A stretch of 64,000 bases of DNA from an uncultured Pelagibacteraceae bacterium (GCA_902624045.1 CACNVX010000001.1:1-64000), one strand, 5' to 3'. Positions 1 through 8,221 are shown, counted from the first letter of the stretch. Notes: generated by a model not told the origin, from the sequence alone. Made by a program: numbers and translations.

Positions 1-1033
1 TATTAGTTAAAAAGGTTAAAGCCGAACCATCTTTTCCAGCTCTACCAGTTCTACCTACTCGATGAATATAATCTTCTGGTACTTGTGGAAGATCATAATT
101 AATTACATGTTTTATCACCGGTATATCTAATCCACGTGCAGCCACATCAGTTGCAACCAAAATTCTACTATTTCCATTTCTAAAACCTCTAATGACACGG
201 TCTCTTTTACTTTGTCTAAGATTTCCGTGAATAACATCAGCTTTATGTCCATCATATTTTAATCTTTTAACAATTTTATCAGCCCCATGTTTAGTTTTGA
301 CAAAGACTAAAATAGAACCACCTCTTTCAACCAACTGATTAATGAGTTCATGATATTTTTTATCAGGGGTAATTTGAAAAGTTTCTTGTTTAATTTTTTT
401 AATCGGTGTTGATAAAGATCCAACTGAAACTCTTTCAGGATTATTGAGATAGTTTTGTGAAATTTTTAAAATATTTGCAGGTAAGGTAGCTGAAAATAAT
501 AGTGTTTGATGTTTCTTTGGTACAAATTTTAAAATTAATTCAATTTGTGGAGTAAAACCCATATCTAACATTCGATCGGTTTCATCAAGAACAAGATAAT
601 TTACTTTTGATAGGTTTAAACTTTTACGCTCAATATGATCATTAATTCTTCCTGGTGTTCCAACTATAATTCTTGCTCTTTTATTTAATTGTCTTAGTTG
701 TTTTTTCATACTCTCGCCACCAATTAAAAGTGCGTTGCCAATTCCAATTTCTCTTATATTTAGCTTCAATACCGTACCCATTACTTGAGTAGCAAGTTCC
801 CTTGTTGGACAAATAATTAGTGCCATCGCTTGCTTGTCTTTAAGAAGTTTATTAATCATTGGAATAGTAAATGCTAAAGTTTTACCCGTACCTGTTTGTG
901 CAGTTCCTAAAACATCTTTTCCCTCCAAGCTGATTGGTATGGATTGACTTTGAATAGGTGTTGGAATTTTAAAATCAGCTAATTTGATTGATCTTTTTAG
1001 CTTATTTTCGATATTGAGATCTGAGAAATTCAT
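1..1033 (-). CDS. DEAD-box ATP-dependent RNA helicase (RhlE-like), C-terminus cut by window edge
   Basis: RNA-unwinding ATPase acting on structured RNA or ribosome precursors. Read on the minus strand from an ATG at 1033, the frame stays open to position 1, giving about 344 residues of an incomplete protein. Helicase motifs appear in order: AQTGTGKT (Walker A), PTRELA, a GG pair, TPGR, DETD (motif II, where the family name-giver is DEAD), SATLP, and late in the frame ARGLD and HRVGRTGRAG (motif VI). The compact core and the opening resembling RhlE/DbpA proteins suggest an RhlE-type enzyme, but the subfamily-defining tail lies outside the window. It is followed on the same strand side by yajQ with an 83-nt gap, so co-transcription is possible. 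Confidence 0.93.
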   Translation of the reverse strand, partial: MNFSDLNIENKLKRSIKLADFKIPTPIQSQSIPISLEGKDVLGTAQTGTGKTLAFTIPMINKLLKDKQAMALIICPTRELATQVMGTVLKLNIREIGIGNALLIGGESMKKQLRQLNKRARIIVGTPGRINDHIERKSLNLSKVNYLVLDETDRMLDMGFTPQIELILKFVPKKHQTLLFSATLPANILKISQNYLNNPERVSVGSLSTPIKKIKQETFQITPDKKYHELINQLVERGGSILVFVKTKHGADKIVKRLKYDGHKADVIHGNLRQSKRDRVIRGFRNGNSRILVATDVAARGLDIPVIKHVINYDLPQVPEDYIHRVGRTGRAGKDGSALTFLTN

Positions 1034-1116
1034 TATGCTAGGAAAGATATATATTTAAGTAATTGAATGCCTAATTATATTTTTTTGCACCAAATACAAC
1101 AAATAGTTTGAAAAAA

Positions 1117-1602
1117 TTAATCTCTAAAGTTTACAAAGTCTATTGGAAGACCAATATCAATACCTTTGATTGCAGTGATAGCTTCTTGAAGATCATCTTT
1201 CTTTTTGCCATCTACTCTTAATTCATCGCCTTGAATTTTTATTTGAATTTTGAGTTTAAGCTTTTTTATGTCAGCAATAACTTTTTTAGCATTTTCTTGG
1301 CTGATACCTTCCTTTAATTCACTTACTTGTCTAATTGATCCTCCAGAAGCGCCCTCAGAACTTTTAACTTCTAATACCCTTGGGTCTACTTTTCTTCTAA
1401 TTAAATGAGTTTGCAATAATTCATTTACTTGCTTTAATTTTAATTCATCAGGTACATTAGCAGTGACCATTTTATCTTTTCGTTCTATAGATATGTTAAG
1501 TCCTCTAAAATCATATCTATTACCAATTTCTCTAAGGCAATTTGCTAAAGCATTATCAAATTCTTGATAGTTAATTTTACTAATTACATCAAAAGAAGGC
1601 AT
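1117..1602 (-). CDS. yajQ: YajQ family (UPF0234) nucleotide-binding protein
   Basis: 161-residue cytosolic protein covering the whole YajQ family length. It opens with MPSFDVISKINYQEFDNA and contains the family-typical NRYDFRG segment near residue 28 and a lysine-rich KKKDDLQ stretch near the C-terminus. YajQ proteins bind nucleotides (cyclic-di-GMP has been reported for some members) and tRNA; the role here cannot be told from sequence. It is divergent from rseP, with a 108-nt intergenic region between the two starts. Confidence 0.93.
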   Translation of the reverse strand: MPSFDVISKINYQEFDNALANCLREIGNRYDFRGLNISIERKDKMVTANVPDELKLKQVNELLQTHLIRRKVDPRVLEVKSSEGASGGSIRQVSELKEGISQENAKKVIADIKKLKLKIQIKIQGDELRVDGKKKDDLQEAITAIKGIDIGLPIDFVNFRD

Positions 1603-1624
1603 ATAATTATTATACAGTATTAAT

Positions 1625-1639
1625 GTTTAAAATTTAAAC
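1625..1639. promoter_or_regulatory. Short perfect inverted repeat between divergent yajQ and rseP
   Basis: GTTTAAA-A-TTTAAAC forms a 7-bp perfect inverted repeat with one central base in the 108-nt gap between two divergently transcribed genes, where a shared operator could sit. The composition is almost entirely A/T, so chance occurrence is realistic in this genome. Confidence 0.2.
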
Positions 1640-1710
1640 AAAAATATAGCGTCAAATAATAAGGCAATTTTGCTTATTGAGTAAATCTTAAATTAAAATA
1701 TAATTAAACA

Positions 1711-2823
1711 ATGCTTAGTTATATAATTCCATTTTTAATACTAATCTTAGTAGTTGTATTTATTCATGAGTATGGACACTATTATTTTGCTAGAAGATAT
1801 GGAGTAGGGGTTACAGATTTTTCAATAGGTTTTGGTAAAGAATTGTTTGGCTGGAATGACAAATATGGTACTAGGTGGAAAGTCTGTGCAATTCCTTTAG
1901 GTGGATATGTTAAATTTTTTGGAGATAGGAATGTTTACTCTCAGGCCGATCATCAAGAAATTTTAGAAAAATATAATGAAGAGGAAAGGGAAAAATTATT
2001 TATTTTAAAACCTTTATATCAGAGAGTTTTAATTGTATTTGGTGGCCCATTAGCTAACTTTTTATTAGCGTTAGTAATTTTTTTTTCAATATATACATTT
2101 ATAGGAAAAGATTTTACTCCAGCAGTTATAAATGAAGTTCAAGAAGATAGTCCAGCTATGGTAGGAGGGCTAAAATCTGAGGATATAATTTTAGAAATAG
2201 ATGGTAATGAGGTCAAAAGCATTATGGAGGTTTCTAAGTTCATCACTATGTCTACTGGTGATTTTATAGACTTTAAAGTTAAGCGTTCTTATGATGAATT
2301 AATATTAAAAGTTAGACCCAATATTGTTGAAGGTGATGACGGATTGGGAAACAAAATTAATAAAAGAATGGTTGGTATTAAGCTTGGTGCCTACAATAAT
2401 AAAGTTAACCATGTTAAATTAGGACCTGCTCAGGCTTTATATCACGCAGGTTATGAAGTTTATTTTGTAAGTGTTTCTTCACTTAAATACATAGGTGGAA
2501 TGATTTTAGGTAAAGCAGATACTTCTCAATTAGGAGGTCCAATTAGAATTGCAAAAATCTCAGGACAAGTTGCAACCTTTGGAGTGTTGGCATTTATTAG
2601 TATGATGGCCTATATTTCAATAAGTTTAGGACTAATTAATTTATTTCCAATACCGATGTTGGATGGAGGTCATTTAATGTTTTATGCATTTGAGAAAGTT
2701 TTAGGTCGACCATTATCACAAAAAACTCAGGAAGGTTTTTTTCGAATCGGTTTGTTTTTGTTGCTATCATTGATGTTTTTCACCACATTTAATGATCTAA
2801 AAGACCTAGGTTTATTTAGATAA
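1711..2823 (+). CDS. rseP: RIP metalloprotease RseP (site-2 protease)
   Basis: Inner-membrane zinc protease that cuts transmembrane segments of anti-sigma factors and leftover signal peptides. The zinc-binding HEYGH lies in the first membrane helix at residues 19-23, and the second active-site motif MLDGGH is at about residues 316-321 in the penultimate hydrophobic segment. A single PDZ-like region lies between (roughly residues 130-200), with four hydrophobic segments in total. The length of 370 is typical for alphaproteobacterial RseP. In many genomes this gene is followed by bamA; here the next gene is the HU gene instead, so the usual envelope-biogenesis cluster is broken. Confidence 0.95.
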   Translation: MLSYIIPFLILILVVVFIHEYGHYYFARRYGVGVTDFSIGFGKELFGWNDKYGTRWKVCAIPLGGYVKFFGDRNVYSQADHQEILEKYNEEEREKLFILKPLYQRVLIVFGGPLANFLLALVIFFSIYTFIGKDFTPAVINEVQEDSPAMVGGLKSEDIILEIDGNEVKSIMEVSKFITMSTGDFIDFKVKRSYDELILKVRPNIVEGDDGLGNKINKRMVGIKLGAYNNKVNHVKLGPAQALYHAGYEVYFVSVSSLKYIGGMILGKADTSQLGGPIRIAKISGQVATFGVLAFISMMAYISISLGLINLFPIPMLDGGHLMFYAFEKVLGRPLSQKTQEGFFRIGLFLLLSLMFFTTFNDLKDLGLFR

Positions 2824-2835
2824 TTCACATTTTAA

Positions 2836-2941
2836 AACGTTTAAAAAAGTCAATAAACCCAACGTTTATTTAAGTTTTTACAAGATATTGTGTGTTGTAA
2901 ATATCTTAACACTAAAAAAAAGCTTGATTTATCAACGTTTA
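2836..2941. repeat. Three copies of AACGTTTA upstream of the HU gene
   Basis: The octamer AACGTTTA, which has a palindromic AACGTT core, occurs at 2836-2843, 2861-2868 and 2934-2941, all in the same orientation, within the 157-nt gap before the HU gene. A fourth copy in the opposite orientation (TAAACGTT, 3337-3344) lies upstream of amtB. The third copy falls between the proposed -35 and -10 boxes of the HU promoter, which is where a repressor site would be expected. That it is a protein-binding site is inference. Confidence 0.35.
2882..2907. promoter_or_regulatory. Stem-loop with 8-bp arms between rseP and HU gene
   Basis: AAGATATT (2882-2889) and AATATCTT (2900-2907) are perfect inverted copies with a 10-nt loop. 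There is no following T-run on the plus strand, so a classical terminator for rseP is not convincing. It could be an RNA 3' end structure or an operator. Confidence 0.25.
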
Positions 2942-2955
2942 TGACAAGTATAAAT
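2924..2955 (+). promoter_or_regulatory. Candidate sigma-70 promoter of the HU gene
   Basis: TTGATT (2924-2929) is followed after 19 nt by TATAAA (2949-2954), itself preceded by AAG. Transcription would start about 20 nt before the ATG at 2981, leaving room for the GGAG ribosome binding site at 2972-2975. The spacer is 2 nt longer than ideal. Confidence 0.4.
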
Positions 2956-2980
2956 ATTAACCAACAAAACCGGAGCTAAA

Positions 2981-3256
2981 ATGAACAAAAAACAACTAAT
3001 TGCTAAGCTTTCTGGCTCATTAAATTTGAGCAAAGCAGATGCTGAGCGAACTTTTGATACAATTACCAACACTATTTTAGATGCTCTAAAAGGTGATGAC
3101 TCAGTTAAAATCGCTGGGTTTGGTACTTACAAAGTTGCGAAGCGAAAGGCAAGAGTTGGAAGAAATCCAAGAACAGGTGAGCAGATTCAAATTGCTGCTT
3201 CTCAAAAAGTAAAATTCTTACCAGCTAAAGCTTTAAAAGAAGTATTCAACAGATAA
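2981..3256 (+). CDS. hupB: HU family nucleoid DNA-binding protein
   Basis: 91-residue histone-like protein that bends DNA and compacts the nucleoid. It matches HU end to end: N-terminal helical dimerisation part (MNKKQLIAKLSGSLNLSK), the GFGTYKV strand, and the DNA-intercalating arm with the RNPRTGEQI signature at about residues 59-68. A GGAG ribosome binding site lies six bases upstream. The gene stands alone with its own candidate promoter and a strong terminator, as expected for an abundant protein. HU is chosen over IHF because the arm and flanks follow the HU pattern. Confidence 0.95.
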   Translation: MNKKQLIAKLSGSLNLSKADAERTFDTITNTILDALKGDDSVKIAGFGTYKVAKRKARVGRNPRTGEQIQIAASQKVKFLPAKALKEVFNR

Positions 3257-3263
3257 TATTTTT

Positions 3264-3303
3264 AACAGCCCTAACGTCTTAAAAACACGTTCAGGGCTGT
3301 TTC
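3264..3303 (+). terminator. Rho-independent terminator after the HU gene
   Basis: AACAGCCCTAACGT and ACGTTCAGGGCTGTT form a long GC-containing hairpin (one bulged base) around a short A-rich loop, starting 8 nt after the stop codon and followed by a short T-rich stretch. One of only three GC-rich hairpins of this kind seen in the window. Confidence 0.85.
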
Positions 3304-3382
3304 TATATGCAAAAACTGCATAGCCAATTTTCCATATAAACGTTTCTAATTAAAATTTTAAAAAATATAAGCACTCCATAAC

Positions 3383-3388
3383 GGAGGA
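3383..3388 (+). promoter_or_regulatory. Strong Shine-Dalgarno site of amtB
   Basis: GGAGGA sits five bases before the ATG at 3393. Such a near-perfect site is unusual in this window, where most genes have weak or no recognisable ribosome binding site, and it suggests high translation of the ammonium transporter. Confidence 0.7.
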
Positions 3389-3392
3389 GATT

Positions 3393-4694
3393 ATGAATAA
3401 TTTTTTAAAAAAAATAAATTTAATTTTATTATCATTTATCGCTATGATTAGTTTTACAACATCGGTAAATGCTGAAACTACTATTTCACCAGAAGGTCAA
3501 TATATTTTCAATACACTTGGATTTTATATAGGTGGTGTGTTGGTAGCTTTCATGGCTGCTGGATTTTGTATGTTAGAGAGTGGACTTGTAACTACAAAAA
3601 GTGTTTCTACGATCGCAGCAAAAAATATAGGTAAATTTGCCATTTGCTCACTTGTGTTTTTCTTTTTTGGATACAATATGGCTTACGGAATACCCGAAGG
3701 TGGATATATTGGATCTTTTTTAATGTGGGGTGATTCTTTAAGTCTTGATACTGGATATTCAGATCATTCTGATTGGTTTTTTCAAACAATGTTTGTATGT
3801 GCAACTGTTTCAATTGTATCAGGTGCAGTAGCAGAAAGAATTAAAATTTGGCCATTTTTCATTTTTGCTTTTTTAATGTCTGGTTTTATTTATCCAATTT
3901 CAATGGGTTGGCAGTGGGGTGGAGGTTGGCTAGCAACTTCAGGTTTCTCAGATTTTGCCGGATCTACATTAGTTCATGCTTGTGGTGGTGCAGCAGCTTT
4001 AGCTGGTGTAATGGTTTTAGGTGCTAGAGATGGAAGATTTACCAAATCAGGAGAACCTAAAACTTTAGAACCATTTGCTGCTTCAAGTATACCCCTAGTA
4101 ACTCTTGGAACATTCTTACTTTGGTTTGGATGGTTTGGTTTTAATGGTTTTAGTCAATTAGCAATGGGTACTTTTGATGATGTAAATGCAATAAGTAAAA
4201 TTGCAGTTAATACTCACTTAGCTGGAGCGGCAGGTACTGTATCTGCAGCTGTAGTTTCAAGATTGTTAGGTGGAAAAACAGATATAATTATGATGTTGAA
4301 CGGAGCACTTGCAGGTCTAGTTGCCATTACCGCGGAACCTTTAACTCCTTCACCATTACTAGCAATCGTTATAGGTGCAATAGGAGCTATTATTATGTAT
4401 TTCGGTACAAAGTTTTTAGAGGCAAGACATCTGGACGATGTTGTTGGTGCTATTCCAGTACATATGTTTGCTGGAATTTTTGGAACTCTTATAGTTCCAA
4501 TAAGTAATCCAGATACAAATTTTGGAACACAGTTTACTGGAGTAATTTCAGTTTGTTTATTTAGTTTTGTTCTATCTTATATAATTTTTAAAGTTATGAA
4601 GGCTACTATAGGTTTAAGAATTAGTTCTGGTGCAGAAAAACTTGGAACAGATGTTGCTGAAATAGGTGTAAGAGCTTACGCAATAAGAGACTAA
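3393..4694 (+). CDS. amtB: Ammonium transporter AmtB
   Basis: Inner-membrane channel for ammonium/ammonia uptake. The 433-residue protein has a cleavable-looking N-terminal signal (ending near SVNAETT at about residues 24-30), as usual for Amt proteins, followed by about 11 hydrophobic segments. Family hallmarks include AGFCMLESGLV, WGGGWLA, FAGSTLVHACGGAAALAGV and the histidine-containing VHMFAGIFGT late in the protein. It is a single-gene unit: strong ribosome binding site in front, GC-rich terminator behind. No glnK/glnB-type gene is adjacent, although amtB commonly pairs with glnK in bacteria; PII control therefore cannot be inferred from this locus. Confidence 0.95.
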   Translation: MNNFLKKINLILLSFIAMISFTTSVNAETTISPEGQYIFNTLGFYIGGVLVAFMAAGFCMLESGLVTTKSVSTIAAKNIGKFAICSLVFFFFGYNMAYGIPEGGYIGSFLMWGDSLSLDTGYSDHSDWFFQTMFVCATVSIVSGAVAERIKIWPFFIFAFLMSGFIYPISMGWQWGGGWLATSGFSDFAGSTLVHACGGAAALAGVMVLGARDGRFTKSGEPKTLEPFAASSIPLVTLGTFLLWFGWFGFNGFSQLAMGTFDDVNAISKIAVNTHLAGAAGTVSAAVVSRLLGGKTDIIMMLNGALAGLVAITAEPLTPSPLLAIVIGAIGAIIMYFGTKFLEARHLDDVVGAIPVHMFAGIFGTLIVPISNPDTNFGTQFTGVISVCLFSFVLSYIIFKVMKATIGLRISSGAEKLGTDVAEIGVRAYAIRD

Positions 4695-4718
4695 ATATAT
4701 TTCTCTCTCATTAGTTTA

Positions 4719-4747
4719 AAGCCCCTTAGAAATAAGGGGCTTTTTAT
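4719..4747 (+). terminator. Rho-independent terminator after amtB
   Basis: AAGCCCCTTA and TAAGGGGCTT form a 10-bp hairpin with a 3-5 nt loop, followed by a T-run beginning at 4741. The hairpin ends against the 3' end of the convergent bcp gene and may serve both strands. Confidence 0.9.
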
Positions 4748-5214
4748 TTTTTTAATAAATTATTAAGTGTTTCTAACACTTCTTTTGCGTGATCTTTAAC
4801 TTTAACGTTTTCCCAAACTTTGATTATTTTACCTTTTTTTCCAATTAAATAGGTTGATCTAATAGTGCCCATAAATTCTCTGCCCATGAACTTTTTCTTA
4901 CCCCAAACTTTGTACTTTTTAAGAACCTTTAAATCTTCATCTGCTAATAAATCAAACTTTATTTTGTATTTTTCTTTGAATTTATTGTGACTTTTTAAAC
5001 TATCTTTTGAAACACCATATACATCACATCCTAATTTTTTAAATTTTGAAATCAGTTTATTGAAATCATTTGTTTCAAGAGTACAACCAGGGGTATCATC
5101 TTTTGGATAAAAATAAATAACAACATATTTTCCTATAGAGTCTTTCAGAGAGTAATTTGTTTTATTAGTGGATGGTAATTTAAATATTGGTGCTTTCGTA
5201 TTTTCTTTAATCAT
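4744..5214 (-). CDS. bcp: Thioredoxin-dependent thiol peroxidase (Bcp/PrxQ peroxiredoxin)
   Basis: Cytosolic peroxidase that reduces hydrogen peroxide and organic hydroperoxides using thioredoxin. The 156-residue protein has the Prx active site DDTPGCTLE with the peroxidatic Cys at about residue 44; a second Cys at about residue 63 (LGCDVYG) could be the resolving residue, although many Bcp proteins keep it five residues after the first, a position occupied by Thr/Asn here. The start ATG overlaps the last codons of the upstream glycosyltransferase-like gene by 8 nt, so the two are probably translated from one message. Confidence 0.93.
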   Translation of the reverse strand: MIKENTKAPIFKLPSTNKTNYSLKDSIGKYVVIYFYPKDDTPGCTLETNDFNKLISKFKKLGCDVYGVSKDSLKSHNKFKEKYKIKFDLLADEDLKVLKKYKVWGKKKFMGREFMGTIRSTYLIGKKGKIIKVWENVKVKDHAKEVLETLNNLLKK

Positions 5215-6184
5215 TTATTTCGTTTTCCTCCCAAAGTTTTTTATAATCAATTAATGGTGATAAGCCGTAGCTTGAATTAATATTTGTTAAATGTAGTGAT
5301 AAACTTTTTAAGGGAGAAATACAAATTTCTTTTAAATATATTTCATTTATATATTTTTCAAATGGATCATGTCTGTCTAGACAATTCTTATAAAAGTTAT
5401 CCCAATATTTATTTAATAATTTTTTTGTTGTCAGGAATGTACATAAGGTTCTATCTACAGTTCTCCAATGACGTTTATTTCCAATAAGAACATTTGTTTT
5501 TGTGTTACTCATGTAAAGATAAGGATAATCAGATGGACACATAAAAATATCCTTATTTAGTTGTGATGCTATTCTTTCATAAGAAGCCACTATTTCTTCT
5601 AACATTGTTTCAAAATGTAAATAATCATCCTCTATAAAGTAAATTAAATCTTCACCCATATTTTTTCCAATTTCAAAACTTTGGAGTAAGCTCGCAAGAT
5701 TTGCAAAAGTTTCTTTATTTTTTTGTACCGATATTTCTTTTTTATATTTTGAGTAATCTAAATTAATTATCTCTATATTATTTCCATCAATTACCTTTTT
5801 AATACTATTAAGGTTTTCAGCAGTTGAATTATCATCAACAATTATAGATTTAACATGTATGGTAGGGTATTTATTTTTTAAAAACTTAATTGATCTAATA
5901 AGTGAATTTAACGATCTTTTAGAATATTCAATCTTTGGATACTCAAATAACCTTTTTCTATTTTGATCCCAAATCTCAATTTCTGTATTCATTCTTAAAA
6001 TAATTAGTATCGAATTAACTTTTTTAGTAATTTTGACTTCACCTAAAGGTAAAACTATAGATTTTTCATTCAAAATCGATAGTTCTTCATTTAATTCTTT
6101 TTCTAATGTTGGGGATGAAAAACTATTTTGATCTAAAATTTCGTAACCTAACAATTTACAGATTTTGATAAAAAATTTTTTCAT
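5207..6184 (-). CDS. Glycosyltransferase-like protein (GT-A fold), substrate unknown
   Basis: 325-residue protein without membrane segments. The middle part looks like a GT-A nucleotide-sugar transferase: IIVDDNSTAEN at about residues 115-124 resembles the GT2 opening strand and Asp pair, and YFIEDDYLHFE at about residues 182-192 could be the metal-binding DXD-type motif. The first 50 residues match nothing I recognise. Substrate cannot be predicted. It overlaps the peroxiredoxin gene downstream by 8 nt, an odd functional pairing that may only reflect genome compaction. Divergent from the rhodanese gene with a 25-nt gap. Confidence 0.6.
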   Translation of the reverse strand: MKKFFIKICKLLGYEILDQNSFSSPTLEKELNEELSILNEKSIVLPLGEVKITKKVNSILIILRMNTEIEIWDQNRKRLFEYPKIEYSKRSLNSLIRSIKFLKNKYPTIHVKSIIVDDNSTAENLNSIKKVIDGNNIEIINLDYSKYKKEISVQKNKETFANLASLLQSFEIGKNMGEDLIYFIEDDYLHFETMLEEIVASYERIASQLNKDIFMCPSDYPYLYMSNTKTNVLIGNKRHWRTVDRTLCTFLTTKKLLNKYWDNFYKNCLDRHDPFEKYINEIYLKEICISPLKSLSLHLTNINSSYGLSPLIDYKKLWEENEIND

Positions 6185-6209
6185 AATATGTTATACGTTT
6201 TATAATATT

Positions 6210-6593
6210 ATGGTCATTAAATCATTACAAACTCTAGTTAGTGAAACTATAAAACAGATTAAAACAATTAATGCAGATGAAGCTTTTCAAATGGTCCAAG
6301 ATAAAAATTGTAATCTAATCGATATAAGAGAAAGTAATGAATTAGAAAATACAGGAAGCGTTGAGGGAGCAACACACATCCCAAGAGGAATGCTTGAAGT
6401 TTATTTAGATCCAAATAGCCATATATTCCTAAACGGACAACTAGATCAAGATAAAGAATTTATTTTATTCTGTGCAGGAGGAGTAAGATCAGCTTTAGCT
6501 GTAAAATCATTGAAAGAAATGGGATACCAAAAAATTTCACATATAGAAGGTGGTTTTGCGTCTATTGCTAATAGCAAATTTAAAATAGTTTAA
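6210..6593 (+). CDS. Rhodanese-like domain protein
   Basis: Single rhodanese domain of 127 residues, a sulfur-transfer or sulfur-carrier fold in the cytosol. The active-site loop is CAGGVRS with Cys at about residue 88; the N-terminal INADEAFQMV and LIDIRESNE strands are typical. An upstream in-frame ATG at 6165 would add 15 hydrophobic residues but overlap the divergent gene, so the ATG at 6210 is preferred. The stop overlaps the convergent isomerase gene by 4 nt. Its sulfur acceptor cannot be named from context. Confidence 0.9.
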   Translation: MVIKSLQTLVSETIKQIKTINADEAFQMVQDKNCNLIDIRESNELENTGSVEGATHIPRGMLEVYLDPNSHIFLNGQLDQDKEFILFCAGGVRSALAVKSLKEMGYQKISHIEGGFASIANSKFKIV

Positions 6594-7165
6594 TTATTAA
6601 ATTCTTCAATAGCGTACTCAAGCCTATCTTGCCCCCAAAAAATTTTATTATTTATTATAAAAGTTGGAGTTCCAAAAACTTCTTTTTGAAAAGCTTCAGT
6701 AGTTAGATTAATTAATTTATCTTTTATAGATTGATCTTTGATAGATTTAAAATATTCTTTAGTATCAATATTTAGATCCCTCAATAATTTAGAAATGTTT
6801 TCAACATTAGATAAGTCTTGATTATTTTTCCAATAAGCATCAAAAAAGCAATTCAAGTATTCATGTTGTTTAGATTTACTAATGCTTATATATCCCCTCA
6901 TTATATTTAATGAATTTATTGGAAAATTAGAATTCCATTTGAATTCAATATTATTTTTTTCAGATACCAAATTGCAATCATTTATATTATTTCTCAACTT
7001 ATATTTATTAAATGCAGGAGAATCAATTTCAGCTAGCTTATGAAGACCACCTAAATAAATTGGTTTATAATTAAAAACAATATCTTTATATTTAAGAATT
7101 TTTTTATGCGCGATATATGCATAGGGGCTAATTATATCAAAATAAAAATCTATATGATTACTCAT
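6590..7165 (-). CDS. 2-hydroxychromene-2-carboxylate isomerase / DsbA-family (GST kappa-like) protein
   Basis: 191-residue thioredoxin-fold protein of the DsbA/GST-kappa group. It starts with IDFYFDIISPYAYIA, where Ser13 replaces the DsbA CXXC, as in HCCA isomerases and kappa GSTs, and ends with VFGTPTFIINNKIFWGQDRLE, the cis-proline loop plus the family-typical closing strand. Some members isomerise 2-hydroxychromene-2-carboxylate using glutathione; with no aromatic degradation genes nearby, a general glutathione-linked isomerase is as likely. Its start overlaps the upstream membrane protein gene by 8 nt. Confidence 0.85.
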   Translation of the reverse strand: MSNHIDFYFDIISPYAYIAHKKILKYKDIVFNYKPIYLGGLHKLAEIDSPAFNKYKLRNNINDCNLVSEKNNIEFKWNSNFPINSLNIMRGYISISKSKQHEYLNCFFDAYWKNNQDLSNVENISKLLRDLNIDTKEYFKSIKDQSIKDKLINLTTEAFQKEVFGTPTFIINNKIFWGQDRLEYAIEEFNN

Positions 7166-7631
7166 ATAAACTTATTCTTTTTGCGTAAAAAATTCTAATT
7201 ATCCAATATAAAAATAAACCTATTGGACCAATTAAATAAGTCACAATTAATGGCACAGCAATCAAAACTTTATTTATAGAAAACTTTTGAGAGTCTTTAA
7301 CAATCCAGCCGCCAATAAATAAGTTTATTGCTATGAAATGAGTCCAAAATATCATTATGTACAAATGATCTTCAAACAATCTAGATAATTCATTTAGACC
7401 CAAGTAAAGAGTGAAGTTTCCATCAAAATCGTAACCGATTAAATAAGATTTATATAAAATGAAGATATACGCTCCGCTTAATATGAAAAAAGGAAAAATT
7501 GATGTTACAAAAATTCTACTTAAATGTGATTGAGGAAATACTATCAAGATAAACCAAAAAGGTAGAACGCCAAGGTTGATCCACATGTAAAGTGTCTCAA
7601 TTGTGAAATAAGAATAAATTTGTTCAATCAT
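7158..7631 (-). CDS. ABA4-like membrane protein (DUF4281)
   Basis: 157-residue membrane protein with four hydrophobic segments. The pattern WTHFIAINLFIGGWIVKDSQ (about residues 96-115) and the late GPIGLFLYWIIR are characteristic of the ABA4-like/DUF4281 family. The plant founder ABA4 is needed for neoxanthin formation; bacterial members have no established function that I can name. In an organism that makes carotenoid or retinal for proteorhodopsin a carotenoid link is conceivable, but nothing in the neighbourhood supports it. It is translationally linked to the downstream isomerase (8-nt overlap). Confidence 0.7.
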   Translation of the reverse strand: MIEQIYSYFTIETLYMWINLGVLPFWFILIVFPQSHLSRIFVTSIFPFFILSGAYIFILYKSYLIGYDFDGNFTLYLGLNELSRLFEDHLYIMIFWTHFIAINLFIGGWIVKDSQKFSINKVLIAVPLIVTYLIGPIGLFLYWIIRIFYAKRISLYE

Positions 7632-7657
7632 TTAGATATATTATATTAATTCTAACA

Positions 7658-8221
7658 ATGATTCCTATAAGAAATAGAAAAAAAACGCTCCAAGTAACTG
7701 TTGATGAGATGCGTAATTTTGCCTTTGCTTATGTTGAAAAATATGCTCCTTCAAAACAACAACTTAAAACTTATTTATTAAAAAAATACATGAAACTATC
7801 AGCGTCTGATGTAAGAAAAAAAGATGTTAATAAATTGATTGATATTGTTTTGTCTGATTTAGAAAAAAACACATTTATAAATGATCAATTTTATTCTGAA
7901 AGTAAAGCTAAAAGTATGATCCAAAGAGGAAACTCAATTAATAAGATAAGAAGTTATTTAATTGGAAAAGGGATTAACGAAACGTTTATCAAGGATACAG
8001 TGGATAAAATAAAGGAAGATAATTCTGATCAAGATTTTTTTTCAGCAATAAAATTATGTAAAAAAAAAAAAATTGGTCCAGCAAGAATCGAGGATAATAG
8101 AACTTTATTTTATAAAAAAGATATTTCTCTCCTTGCAAGAAATGGATTTGATTTTGAAACATCAAAAAAAGTAATGGAAATAGAAAAAGACGAATATCTA
8201 AAAATAATAAATTTACTTTAA
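7658..8221 (+). CDS. recX: RecX family regulatory protein
   Basis: 187-residue basic helical protein resembling RecX, which modulates RecA filaments. The opening LQVTVDEMRNFAFAYVEKYAPSKQQLKTYLLKKY and the repeated three-helix units with the R(G)NSINKIRSYLIGKGI segment follow the family. RecX is often beside recA; here recA is not in the window. The last 9 nt overlap the 3' end of a small convergent membrane-protein gene. Confidence 0.8.
   Translation: MIPIRNRKKTLQVTVDEMRNFAFAYVEKYAPSKQQLKTYLLKKYMKLSASDVRKKDVNKLIDIVLSDLEKNTFINDQFYSESKAKSMIQRGNSINKIRSYLIGKGINETFIKDTVDKIKEDNSDQDFFSAIKLCKKKKIGPARIEDNRTLFYKKDISLLARNGFDFETSKKVMEIEKDEYLKIINLL

Noticed and set aside
6165-6209. Upstream start for the rhodanese at 6165
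   Set aside because: It overlaps the divergent glycosyltransferase-like gene and adds a hydrophobic stretch not found in single-domain rhodaneses.
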